Assembly: GCF_001654835.1 (NCBI RefSeq)
Contig: NZ_LXEP01000031.1
Location: 62,001-126,000 of the forward strand
DNA length: 64,000 bases
Reading direction: 5' to 3'
From: Buttiauxella gaviniae ATCC 51604
Lineage (GTDB): Bacteria > Pseudomonadota > Gammaproteobacteria > Enterobacterales > Enterobacteriaceae
This document shows, one piece after another, positions 18,036 to 26,655 of the stretch. Position 1 is the stretch's first letter. Each line of letters starts with the position of its first letter. Made by a program: the position numbers and the translations under genes. The notes below the pieces were generated by a model. That model did not search any database. It was not told the DNA's origin and was given only the letters and a program-made list of their open reading frames with translations.

Positions 18036-21000
18036 TTACGCCTTCTCAATGTTGACCAGAAACGCCTTGTACTCTGGCGTCTGCGAGTTAGCGTCACCGA
18101 CCGATGGCGTCAGTGTATTGGCGAGATAACCTTTACGTGCCGTACCCTCAAAGCCCCAGTGCAGCGGAATACCGACGGTTTCCACTTCCTGCCCGCCCGC
18201 GTTCAGGGTTTGCAGGCGCTGCGTGACCACCGCAACGGCGCGAATAAACCCGCGCTTGCTGCTGACTTTCACGTGGTCGCCATTGGCGATGCCTTTGCTT
18301 TTTGCAAGCGCCACACTGATTTCCACAAACTGCTCAGGCTGCGCAATCGCGTTAAGCCGTGAGTGCTTGGTCCAGGTGTGGAAGTGCTCGGTCAGGCGAT
18401 ACGTGGTGCCGACGTAAGGGAACTGTTCGCGTTTGCCCATGCGTCTGGCATCGGCTTCATACAGACGAGCTGCCGGGTTCGAGACCACATTCGGGTGCAG
18501 CGGGTTAGTACCCAGTGGCGTTTCAAACGGCTCGTAATGCTCAGGGAACGGGCCTTCCGCCATTTTGTCGATGGCGAACAGGCGGCCCAAACCTTCTGGC
18601 TGCATGATAAACGGCCCGACGCCGCTGCCCGGAGGGGCGGTGTTGTAGTCAGGAATATCGTTCCCCACCCATTTCGCGCCATTCCATTGAATCAACATAC
18701 GTTTCGGGTCCCACGGTTTGCCTTGTGGGTCAGCAGAGGCGCGGTTGTAGATAATGCGGCGGTTTAGCGGCCACGCCCAGGCCCAGCCCAGCGTGTTGCC
18801 AAGGCCTGATGGATCGGCGTTATCGCGGTTCGCCATCTGATTACCTTTCGCAGTCCAACTCCCGGCATAAATCCAGCAGGCAGATGCGGTGGTGCCGTCA
18901 TCACGCAATAGCGCAAACGAGTCCAGAAGTTGGCCTTTCTTCGCCAGCAAATTCCCAGCCGGATCATAGAGATCTTCCAACGCGTAGCCGTTGTTCTCTT
19001 TGGCGACCTCTTCGGACTCAGGGCTGTCCGGCAGATCGTAATGCCAGCCCATTTTCAGCAGTGGCTCAGCACCTTTACCGCCTTCGGCGCGATAAAGCTC
19101 GCGTATGCGATGGTAAATCCCGGCCAGAATTTCGCCGTCGTTACGCGCTTCTCCCGGTGCGTCTGCCCCTTTCCAGTGCCACTGCAACCAGCGCCCGGAG
19201 TTGGCAATCGAACCGTCTTCTTCAGCAAAACAGGTCGACGGCAGGCGGAACACTTCAGTCTGAATTGCCGCTGGGTTCACGTCGTTCATCTCGCCGTGGT
19301 TCTGCCAGAAGTTAGACGTTTCCGTGACCAGTGGGTCGATAATCACCAGGTATTTCAGCTTGCTAAGGCTTGCGACAATTTTGTTTTTGTCCGGGAAGGA
19401 GGCGACCGGGTTAAAGCCCTGGCAGATGTAGCCCGTAACTTTGTTGCGGTCCATCATGTCGAAGTACTTCAGCACGTCGTATGCCTGGTCCCACTTCGGC
19501 AACCAGTCAAAGCCCCAGTTGTTATCTTTACGCGCATCATCGCCATAGAACGCTTTCATCAGGCTGACGAAGAACTTGGGATAGTTGCCCCAATAGTTCA
19601 CCTGGCCCGGCAGCGTGGCTTTCGGCGTGTTTGCCGTCAGGTAAGTTTGCAGGTCGGTTTGCTTCTCAGAAGGCAGTGTCAGATAACCCGGCAGGCTGGT
19701 GGACAGCAGGCCCAGATCGGTCAGCCCCTGAATGTTGGAGTGCCCGCGCAAGGCATTTACGCCGCCGCCCGCCATGCCCATATTGCCGAGTAACAACTGG
19801 ATCATCGCCATGGTGCGAATGTTCTGCGCACCCACGGTGTGTTGCGTCCAACCCAGAGCGTAGAGGAAGGTCGTTGTGCGGTCGGCGGCACTGGTTGAGG
19901 CCAGCACTTCACACACTTTCAGGAAATCGGCCTGCGGCGTACCGCAAATATGCTCGACCATTTCCGGTGTGTAGCGGGAAACGTGCTCTTTGAGCAGGTT
20001 CCACACGCAGCGCGGGTCACTGAGCGTGTCATCGCGCTTGGCATAGCCGTTTTCGTCGAACTGATAGTTCCAGCTGGTTTTATCGTACTGACGTTTTTGC
20101 TCGTCGTAGCCGCTAAACAGGCCATCATCGAAGCTGAAATCGTCACGCACCAAAAGGCTGGCGTTGGTGTAATGCTTAACGTATTCGGCGTTGATTTTGT
20201 TATTGGAAATCAGGTACAGCAGCACGCCCGACAGGAAGGTAATGTCGGTGCCGGAACGGATTGGCGCGTAAATATCCGCAACAGATGCCGTGCGGGTAAA
20301 GCGCGGATCGACCACAATCAGCGTGGCGTCGTTGTTGTTTTTGGCTTCCATCGCCCAGCGGAAACCCACCGGATGCGCTTCAGCGGCGTTGCCGCCCATC
20401 ACCATCACCACGTTGGCGTTTTTGATATCAACCCAGTGGTTGGTCATCGCACCGCGACCAAATGTTGGAGCAAGACTTGCTACCGTTGGTCCGTGTCAGA
20501 CGCGCGCCTGGTTATCTACCGCTAACATGCCCAGGGAGCGGACAAATTTTTGTGTCAGCATCCCGGTTTCGTTGCTGGCCGCCGACGCGCACAACATGCC
20601 GGTGGAGAGCCAACGGTTTACCGTGACATTCTGCTCATTCTTCTCAACGAAATTGGCATCACGGTCATCTTTCATCAGTCGGGCAATGCGTGAGAATGCA
20701 TCGTCCCAACTGATGCGCTGCCATTTATCGGAGCCTGGCGCGCGGTATTCCGGGTAACGCAGGCGGCTTTCGCTGTGGATATAATCCAGCAAGCCCGCGC
20801 CTTTCGGGCATAACGCCCCACGGTTTACCGGGTGGTCCGGGTCACCTTCAATATGGAAAATGCTGGATTTGGCGTTTTTCGAACCATCGCCCAGGCTGTA
20901 CATCAACAAACCACAGCCTACTGAGCAGTATGTACAGGTATTGCGGGTTTCTTTGGCACGCAAAAGCTTAAAGTTGCGCACCTCGGCAAGCGCCGCTTTG

Positions 21001-21083
21001 GGAGAAAATCCCAGAACTGCGGCGGTAGTCCCTGCCATCCCGCCGGCACAGATCTTGAAAAATTTTCTGCGACTGACGTCCAT
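18036..21083 (-). CDS. fdnG: Formate dehydrogenase-N major subunit, selenocysteine-containing
   Basis: A 1015-residue molybdenum bis-MGD enzyme that oxidises formate in the periplasm during nitrate respiration. The length equals that of E. coli FdnG. A Tat signal opens it ([12 protein letters not shown]). The [4Fe-4S] motif is [11 protein letters not shown]...[10 protein letters not shown]. An in-frame TGA at 20498-20496 is codon 196, in [21 protein letters not shown]. This is the known selenocysteine position, and a SECIS hairpin lies directly after it. A reading that stops at the TGA splits the gene in two and is wrong. The ATG at 21083 has GAGGT upstream. Export with FdnH is by the twin-arginine route. 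FNR and NarL-type sites lie upstream. Confidence 0.96.
20456..20498 (-). other. SECIS element and UGA(Sec) codon of fdnG
   Basis: On the minus strand the TGA is followed by a hairpin with an outer stem GACCAA/TTGGTC and an apical stem GG-U-AGCA/TGCT-CC with a bulged U and a five-base loop AGTCT. Bulged U and small GU-containing loop are the features read by SelB in E. coli formate dehydrogenase mRNAs. Confidence 0.88.
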
Positions 21084-21145
21084 CGTAACCTCATTGTTAT
21101 GACGTATGAATGGTCGCGAAAATACCCACATTTAACGGTGGCTTA

Positions 21146-21159
21146 TTGAGCAAAATCAA
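21146..21159. promoter_or_regulatory. FNR-type box upstream of fdnG
   Basis: TTGAGCAAAATCAA differs from the FNR consensus TTGAT-N4-ATCAA at one position. It lies 63-76 bases upstream of the fdnG start, fitting anaerobic activation as in E. coli fdnGHI. Confidence 0.7.
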
Positions 21160-21183
21160 TTCGCCAGGTATTGGGTAGCGAGT

Positions 21184-21205
21184 TACCCCTTCATGAGTAG
21201 GGGTA
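21184..21205. promoter_or_regulatory. NarL/NarP heptamer pair upstream of fdnG
   Basis: TACCCCT (21184-21190) and its inverse AGGGGTA (21199-21205) both fit the NarL heptamer TACYYMT, eight bases apart. Further partial heptamers occur at TACCCAC (21123) and TTGGGTA. The site lies upstream of the FNR box, the order expected for nitrate induction of fdnGHI. Confidence 0.6.
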
Positions 21206-21247
21206 ATGGCGGGGGATTAACCATAACGAGATAATCATTGGTGAGCT

Positions 21248-22156
21248 TTAGCGCAGCGTCGCTCGCCACTGCTCATCCGTGGCAAACCATTCCACCAGAT
21301 AATCCAGCATCGCACGCAGTGTGGCGGGCATCTGTTTGCGGGTGGTGTAAATGCCGTAGATGCCCATTTCCTGCGGTTGGTAGCCAGGCAATAGTTCAAC
21401 CAGTTCACCTTTTGCCAGTAACGGGGCGGCAGAATAGTACGGCTGGAGCGAAATCCCCGCGCCCTGTAGCGTTCCCGCCAGCAGCACAACCGATTCATTG
21501 GCGCTGAGATTGCCGCTCACCGCCACGGCAGATTTTTCCCCTGCACGGTCAAAATGCCACAGGCTTTTGCCGAACCAGTTGTAAGTCAGGCAGTTATGGC
21601 TGGCGAGATCTTCAGGATGATTCGGAGTGCCGTTTGCCGCCAGATAAGCAGGAGCGGCGCACACTACCGAGGCGCAGGTGGAAAGCGGGCGGGCAATCAA
21701 ATTTGGGTCCAGCTCATTGGTGATGCGCAGTGCCAGATCAATCCGTTCTTCCACCAGATTTACCGTCCGGTTGTTCATTTGCAAATCGACGCTCACCTGA
21801 GGGTGGCGTTTCAGAAACTGCGTCACGGCACCTGCCAGCGCGGTTTGCCCCAGCGACTGGGAGCAGGTGATACGTAGCAGGCCGCGTATTTCCTCGGTCT
21901 GATTATCCTCGACCAGATCGATAGCTTCGGCGACAGCGAGCATTTTGCGTGACAGGCTCAGGGTTCTTTCGCCCGCATCGGTCAGGCTCAGTTTGCGCGT
22001 GGTGCGGTGCAGCAGGCGTGCGCCCGTCCACTCTTCCATCTGCGCCAGATAACGCGTCACCATGGCTCGCGACATATCAAGATGGTATGCGGCGGCAATC
22101 ATACTGCCCAGATCGACAATGGTGACAAACACCCGTGCGGCGGTAATGCGATCCAT
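21248..22156 (-). CDS. LysR-family regulator
   Basis: A 302-residue LysR regulator. The DNA-binding part is residues 1-60 (RITAARVFVTIVDLGSMIAAAYHLDMSRAMVTRYLAQMEEWTGARLLHRTTRKLSLTDAG) and the effector domain covers about 90-290. The scanning-helix sequence MSRAMVTRYLAQMEEW puts it in the YafC/DmlR-like group. It is divergent from the metallo-beta-lactamase-fold gene at 22262, 105 bases away, and is its most likely regulator. Effector unknown. Confidence 0.83.
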   Translation of the reverse strand: MDRITAARVFVTIVDLGSMIAAAYHLDMSRAMVTRYLAQMEEWTGARLLHRTTRKLSLTDAGERTLSLSRKMLAVAEAIDLVEDNQTEEIRGLLRITCSQSLGQTALAGAVTQFLKRHPQVSVDLQMNNRTVNLVEERIDLALRITNELDPNLIARPLSTCASVVCAAPAYLAANGTPNHPEDLASHNCLTYNWFGKSLWHFDRAGEKSAVAVSGNLSANESVVLLAGTLQGAGISLQPYYSAAPLLAKGELVELLPGYQPQEMGIYGIYTTRKQMPATLRAMLDYLVEWFATDEQWRATLR

Positions 22157-22261
22157 TATTCGTCCGATTTATGCAATGAATAGTTGCTCATTATCCGGTT
22201 TTTGTATCAATTCATGCAACGTAAGATGTGCCCAACATCAAGACAATTTAGGGCATCTGCT

Positions 22262-23128
22262 ATGTTTAAAAAATCTGTACTCACACTGACTCTCGTCAGC
22301 CTTACGACTCTGGCACACGCCGCCAGCCCGTTAACGATGGAAGTTTACAATCCCGGTGAGAAAAGCGTGTTCCCGGTGTCGTCCGAGATAGTCAGTGGCG
22401 AGAAAGAAGTTGTGCTGATTGACGCGCAATTCCAGGGTAACGACGCCGAGCAGCTGATTGGGAAGATCAAAGCGACCGGCAAAACGCTGACGACCGTTTA
22501 CATCAGCCACTCTGATCCAGACTTCTACTTCGGTCTGGACAAAATTAAGGCCGCGTTCCCACAGGCAAAAATTGTCGCCACGCCGGAAACCATTGCGGCG
22601 ATTGAAGCCTCAAAAGAGGGCAAACTGGCTTACTGGGGACCGATCCTCAAAGAGAACGCGCCACAGTCGGTGGTGGTGCCGCAGCCGCTTCAGGGCAATA
22701 GCTTCATGGTTGACGGCCAGAAAATCGAAGTAAAAGGCCCAACGCCAGACCGTACCTATGTGTGGATCCCAGCGCTAAAAGCGGTGGTGGGCGGGGTGCC
22801 AGTTGCGGGCAATAATATTCATCTGTGGGTGGCTGATACTCAAACGCCGCAATCGCGTGCCGACTGGCAGCAAACGCTGGAAAGCATCAAAGCCCTGAAG
22901 CCGGAAGTGGTGGTTCCAGGCCATTTCCTGCCGGGCGCGCCGCAAACGCTTGAGTCGGTGACCTTCACGCAAAACTACCTGACGACGCTGGAAAAGGCGT
23001 TGCCGAAAGCAAAAGATTCAGCTCAACTGATTGCGGTGATGAAGAAGCAGTATCCTGACTTGAAGGATGAGTCGAGTCTTGAGCTGGGTGCGAAGGTGCT
23101 GAAAGGCGAAATGAAATGGCCGCAGTAA
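22262..23128 (+). CDS. Exported metallo-beta-lactamase-fold hydrolase
   Basis: A 288-residue protein with a signal peptide (MFKKSVLTLTLVSLTTLAHA, cleavage about residue 20). The MBL fold is indicated by VLIDAQFQGNDAEQLIGKIKATGKTLTTVYISHSDPDFYFGL and EVVVPGHFLPG. The usual HxHxDH zinc motif is altered to SHSDPD, so it may bind one metal or have lost classical hydrolase chemistry. An upstream in-frame extension to 22184 is not used because it would bury the signal peptide. It is followed 12 bases later by a DsbA-family gene, apparently one operon, with a divergent LysR gene upstream. Substrate unknown. Confidence 0.78.
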   Translation: MFKKSVLTLTLVSLTTLAHAASPLTMEVYNPGEKSVFPVSSEIVSGEKEVVLIDAQFQGNDAEQLIGKIKATGKTLTTVYISHSDPDFYFGLDKIKAAFPQAKIVATPETIAAIEASKEGKLAYWGPILKENAPQSVVVPQPLQGNSFMVDGQKIEVKGPTPDRTYVWIPALKAVVGGVPVAGNNIHLWVADTQTPQSRADWQQTLESIKALKPEVVVPGHFLPGAPQTLESVTFTQNYLTTLEKALPKAKDSAQLIAVMKKQYPDLKDESSLELGAKVLKGEMKWPQ

Positions 23129-23140
23129 CCAGGAGGCGAA

Positions 23141-23791
23141 ATGACAACTAACACTCTGCATTACATTTTCGACCCGCTGTGTGGCTGGTGCTACGGTGCA
23201 GCCCCGCTTGTCGACGCGGCTGGTGAAGTCCCTGGACTGTCGATTGCTCTGCATGGCGGCGGCATGATGGTTGGCAACCACCGTCGCACCATAGACGCGC
23301 AGTGGCGCGGGCATGTTATCGAACATGATGCGAGGATTGCCGCCATGACCGGGCAGCCGTTCGGTGAGGCATATATCAATGGCTTATTATTGGATACCAC
23401 GGCAGTGATGGACTCGGCCCCACCCACTTGCGCGATTCTTGCGGCGCAAAAGCTGGCCGGGCGCGGGCTGGAGATGCTGCATCTTATTCAGGTGGCGCAC
23501 TACCAGCATGGAAAGCGTGTGGCCGATTTTACCGTTGTTGAGGCGCTGGCCCAGGAACTTGGTTTACCCGTCCCGGCTTTTAGCGCTGAAATGCAGGCCA
23601 TCAACGGTGAAATCCTGAATCAGCATATTGCTGAAAGCCGTGCGCTACTGGCACAGCTTGGTGGACGTGGTTTCCCAACTTTTGCGCTTCGCAATAGCCT
23701 TGGGCAGTTACAGGTACTGGATGCCGGGCGCTACCTTGGTGATGTCCCTGCCTGGCAGGAGATGTTGCAGCGAAGCGTAGCTGGCGCTTAA
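23141..23791 (+). CDS. DsbA-family thioredoxin-fold protein
   Basis: A 216-residue cytoplasmic protein (no signal peptide) of the DsbA/FrnE-like group. The redox motif CGWC is at about residues 14-17 (FDPLCGWCYGAAPL), and the cis-Pro region is GGRGFPTFAL near residue 180. The central helical insertion matches the family. The ATG follows CCAGGAGGCGAA. It forms an operon with the exported MBL-fold gene, but the two act in different compartments. It is likely a protein disulfide isomerase-like or GST-kappa-like enzyme; the partner is unknown. Its stop overlaps the convergent yahB stop by four bases. Confidence 0.8.
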   Translation: MTTNTLHYIFDPLCGWCYGAAPLVDAAGEVPGLSIALHGGGMMVGNHRRTIDAQWRGHVIEHDARIAAMTGQPFGEAYINGLLLDTTAVMDSAPPTCAILAAQKLAGRGLEMLHLIQVAHYQHGKRVADFTVVEALAQELGLPVPAFSAEMQAINGEILNQHIAESRALLAQLGGRGFPTFALRNSLGQLQVLDAGRYLGDVPAWQEMLQRSVAGA

Positions 23792-24717
23792 TCCCGAACC
23801 AACAAGTCCCCATAAATCTCAGTCAACAACCCGCCCGGCGCAAACTGCTTTTTAATCCAGCGGGTTACCTGCCCGGTGGCGGCATGCTGGGTCGCCAGCA
23901 GCATGCGTGAATCCTGGCGCGGGTTGTTTATCTGGCGTGTCACCAGCAGGCCGCTATCCTGAGCCTCGCGCACCATATAGCTGGGTAAAAAACCAACGCC
24001 TTCTCCCAGAATCTGGCACTGGCACTTGGTGTTGAAGTCTGGCACCAGAATCGCTTCTTGCCCATGCAGCAGCCATCCCACCTTTTTATTCAGTGTTGAT
24101 GCGGTGTCTTCCACCATAATATTGGGGTACAGGCGCAGCTGGCTTTCAGAAATTGGCTCCGGCATAAATGCCAGCGGGTGGGTTGGAGCAATAGCAAACT
24201 GCCAGTGAATCGCGCCGATTTCCGTGTAATCAATCCCGCCACCGTCGAGCAATGTATCTGGCGCACCAATCGCAATATTTGCCTGGTTATTGATAATTGA
24301 GTCCCACACCCCGTTGTACACCTCTGTCGTGATAGTAATCAGGCAGGTAGGGAACTGCTTTTTCAGTATTTGCAGCAGTTTTGCTGTGTGGCGCGGGGTG
24401 TAAAGCAGTTGGTTGATACAGATGCGTACCTTCACCTCAATTCCTTGCGAGATGGTATCAACACCGCGTTTTATGGCGTGGAAATCGTTAAGTAGTTCGG
24501 TTGCTTTGCGATAGAAATAGAAGCCGGACTCGGTCAGTTCGATACTGCGGGTATTGCGCACAAACAGCACCACATCAAGGTAAGTCTCGATTCTTTTGAT
24601 GGTGTAGCTGACGGCAGAAGTGGTGATCCCCAGTTCGACCGCTGCCTTACTAAAACTTGAAAGGCGCGCCGTGGTGGTGAACGCCAGCAGGTTCTCTTCG
24701 GTAAAAATGGAATTCAT
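23788..24717 (-). CDS. yahB: LysR-family regulator YahB
   Basis: A 309-residue LysR protein close to E. coli YahB (310 residues): MNSIFTEENLLAFTTTARLSSFSKAAVELGITTSAVSYTIKRIE, KVRICINQLLYTPRHTAKLLQILKKQFPTC, EVYNGVWDSIINNQANIAIGAPDTLLDGGGIDYTEIG and DFNTKCQCQILGEGVGFLP. It is also related to AllS, the activator of allantoin catabolism, in the GVWDSI and DFNTK regions. It is divergent from yahD and the rest of the yah cluster and is the natural candidate for their regulator. GGGAG precedes the ATG. Confidence 0.9.
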   Translation of the reverse strand: MNSIFTEENLLAFTTTARLSSFSKAAVELGITTSAVSYTIKRIETYLDVVLFVRNTRSIELTESGFYFYRKATELLNDFHAIKRGVDTISQGIEVKVRICINQLLYTPRHTAKLLQILKKQFPTCLITITTEVYNGVWDSIINNQANIAIGAPDTLLDGGGIDYTEIGAIHWQFAIAPTHPLAFMPEPISESQLRLYPNIMVEDTASTLNKKVGWLLHGQEAILVPDFNTKCQCQILGEGVGFLPSYMVREAQDSGLLVTRQINNPRQDSRMLLATQHAATGQVTRWIKKQFAPGGLLTEIYGDLLVRD

Positions 24718-24728
24718 GCGCTACTCCC

Positions 24729-24765
24729 GTAGATCGGATAAGCGCAGCGTCGTCCGACAGCTACC
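24729..24765. repeat. REP element
   Basis: AGATCGGATAAGCGCAGCGT followed by CGTCCGAC is a single REP palindrome 12 bases upstream of the yahB start. It occupies part of the 394-base yahB-yahD gap. The rest holds a small hairpin near 24897-24915 (AAGGCCTGACGGCCTT) and presumably both divergent promoters, which I could not place. Confidence 0.7.
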
Positions 24766-25111
24766 CAATCCTATTGTTGAATGTATTTGTATTCCTTATG
24801 ATCCGCGACTTTGCCTTGAACCATATTTAACACTGCCGTTACAAGTGATTTGAAGAGCATCACACTTCTTGAATCTCATTTCTCCCGCTATCTGCAAGGC
24901 CTGACGGCCTTCCTCATAGAGAGAGATAAAGAGCGGCGAAAGCTCTTCTATCATAGGTAAAAGATTGCTCTATCGCACATTTTGCTTACATTGTTGAATA
25001 CTATTCAACAATGCTGTCATTAACGATGAATGATTTTTAAACGGATGTTAAAGCGGTCATAGTGTTGCTATTCTCAATTCATCAGAAATAGCAAAGTATG
25101 GGAGTATGGAT

Positions 25112-25717
25112 ATGTCTCAGAAAGAACTTATTGCAGAATTTCTAAGTGCAGCAGAGCAGGGGCATCTGGAAAACCTAAAACAATGTCTCAGTGATGGTGT
25201 AGATATTAACGCTACTAATCGTCAAGGGCGTACCGCAATTACACTCGCCAGCCTCCACAAAAAATATGACTGTGTGGAATATTTAATTGCAGCTGGTGCC
25301 GATATCAATAAACAAGATCAAACCTGTTTTAACCCCTTCTTGTTGAGTTGTCTTAATAACGACCTGACATTATTACGCCTGTTATTACCAGCAAATCCCG
25401 ATCTGAATTGTTTATCCCGCTTTGGTGGCGTGGGCATTACCCCAGCCAGCGAAAAAGGACACGTTGAAATTGTCCGCGAATTAGTCACACGCACCGAAAT
25501 TAACGTTAACCACACTAATTTTGTTGGTTGGACGCCATTGCTTGAAGCTATCGTGCTCAATGATGGTGGGGCGAAACAGCAAGAGATCGTCAAACTACTG
25601 CTGGATCACGGTGCCAACCCGCACATGACCGATAAATATGGCAAATCCCCACTGTCTCTTGCGCGTGAAAAAGGCTATCACGAGATTGCCGAACTGCTGG
25701 TTAACTTTGGTGCCTGA
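25112..25717 (+). CDS. yahD: Ankyrin-repeat protein YahD
   Basis: A 201-residue protein made of ankyrin repeats: GHLENLKQCLSDGVDINATNRQGRTAITLASLHKKYDCVEYLIAAGADIN, a run of variants, then KLLLDHGANPHMTDKYGKSPLSLAREKGYHEIAELLVNFGA. There is no signal peptide. An ATG six bases upstream is too close to GGAG at 25101-25104; the ATG at 25112 has good spacing and gives exactly the E. coli YahD length. First gene of the yah cluster. Ankyrin repeats usually bind proteins; no partner is known. Confidence 0.9.
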   Translation: MSQKELIAEFLSAAEQGHLENLKQCLSDGVDINATNRQGRTAITLASLHKKYDCVEYLIAAGADINKQDQTCFNPFLLSCLNNDLTLLRLLLPANPDLNCLSRFGGVGITPASEKGHVEIVRELVTRTEINVNHTNFVGWTPLLEAIVLNDGGAKQQEIVKLLLDHGANPHMTDKYGKSPLSLAREKGYHEIAELLVNFGA

Positions 25718-25836
25718 TACACAGGAGATGCTCTATCGCCGGATATCTTCAGCGGCAGTGCCTTTTTGCACGAACGGCAGATAGCGCTTTTTTCGTCCCG
25801 GATTTATACGGTGATACAACAGGTTATGTTGAGCAG

Positions 25837-26655
25837 GTGTTTGACCGGGCGGTGAATATTCACCTCCCTGAAAGGCAACAGATCTTCACTTTGCTCAGTA
25901 CCGATTGTGATAACGCACCAAATAGCTGTCGTTTAGCAGTAGAGCATTGTCAGAACCACTTTAAGCCCGGTGAGCGGGTAATTTTTCACAGTAACTGCAT
26001 TGATATTGGCACAGATAAACGCATCGATTTCTCGCGCTGTACACGCTGGCAACCTGAAGCGCTTTTTCTAAGCCACACACGAATAAAACAGACCGATTGG
26101 CAACATCTTGCGCAAATGACACAGGCCAGTGTCATACAAAGTTCGTCACTATTTTATTTTCATGGCGATAATATTTTCTACCAGGAAATGAGCCGCCTGC
26201 TGCAATTACATCGAAAACAGCTTGTATCATCGCTAAATACAGGGAATTGCGCTGCGATTGAAAATGAAATAAGTGGATTACTGGGGTTAGGTATTGGGTT
26301 AACGCCATCTGGTGATGATTATCTGGCGGGTCTGAGTGCTGTTTTATTTATTACCGGACATCCTGCGCGGAAATACAGAGATATTTTTATTGTCGCACTG
26401 GAGAAAGAAAAACATAAAACCACGCAGCTAAGCGCTATTACGCTGCGTGAAGCTATTGACCAACGTTATCGTGAAACTATTTATGGTTTTATTTATCAGG
26501 TGGTCAATGGTGACTTGGAAAATATTCAGCAGTCTATTAACGAAATTAAAAAAATAGGGTCGAGTTCAGGATGCGACATGCTTTGCGGCATGGCGGATGC
26601 TTTCGCTTTGACCAAAATTAACGGAGGAAATTATGTCGACCAGGATTGTAATTAA
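25837..26655 (+). CDS. yahE: DUF2877 protein YahE (start uncertain)
   Basis: At least 272 residues. The DUF2877 signature GIGLTPSGDDYLAGLSAVL is clear at about residues 150-168. The start shown is a GTG, giving VFDRAVNIHLPERQQIFTLLS. The same frame continues open upstream for about 40 codons (for example DLYGDTTGYVEQ) with no ATG/GTG/TTG, and an ATG at 25728 in another frame runs 18 codons to a stop. The real N-terminus is therefore unresolved: either a shorter protein than E. coli YahE (287 residues), or a frameshift. Relatives (YlbF/AllH) belong to the oxamate carbamoyltransferase system. The stop overlaps yahF by 23 bases. Confidence 0.75.
   Translation: MFDRAVNIHLPERQQIFTLLSTDCDNAPNSCRLAVEHCQNHFKPGERVIFHSNCIDIGTDKRIDFSRCTRWQPEALFLSHTRIKQTDWQHLAQMTQASVIQSSSLFYFHGDNIFYQEMSRLLQLHRKQLVSSLNTGNCAAIENEISGLLGLGIGLTPSGDDYLAGLSAVLFITGHPARKYRDIFIVALEKEKHKTTQLSAITLREAIDQRYRETIYGFIYQVVNGDLENIQQSINEIKKIGSSSGCDMLCGMADAFALTKINGGNYVDQDCN

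Noticed and set aside
18930-19793. Long plus-strand open frame of 287 codons
   Set aside because: It lies wholly opposite fdnG and has no recognisable domain or ribosome binding site.
18036-20447. A separate 803-residue gene starting [10 protein letters not shown]
   Set aside because: It is the part of fdnG after the UGA selenocysteine codon; residues on both sides of the TGA match one formate dehydrogenase.
25728-25784. Short frame from ATG 25728 as a leader peptide of yahE
   Set aside because: AGGAG is directly adjacent to the ATG, the spacing is too short, and no regulatory codon run is visible; kept only as evidence for the start problem of yahE.
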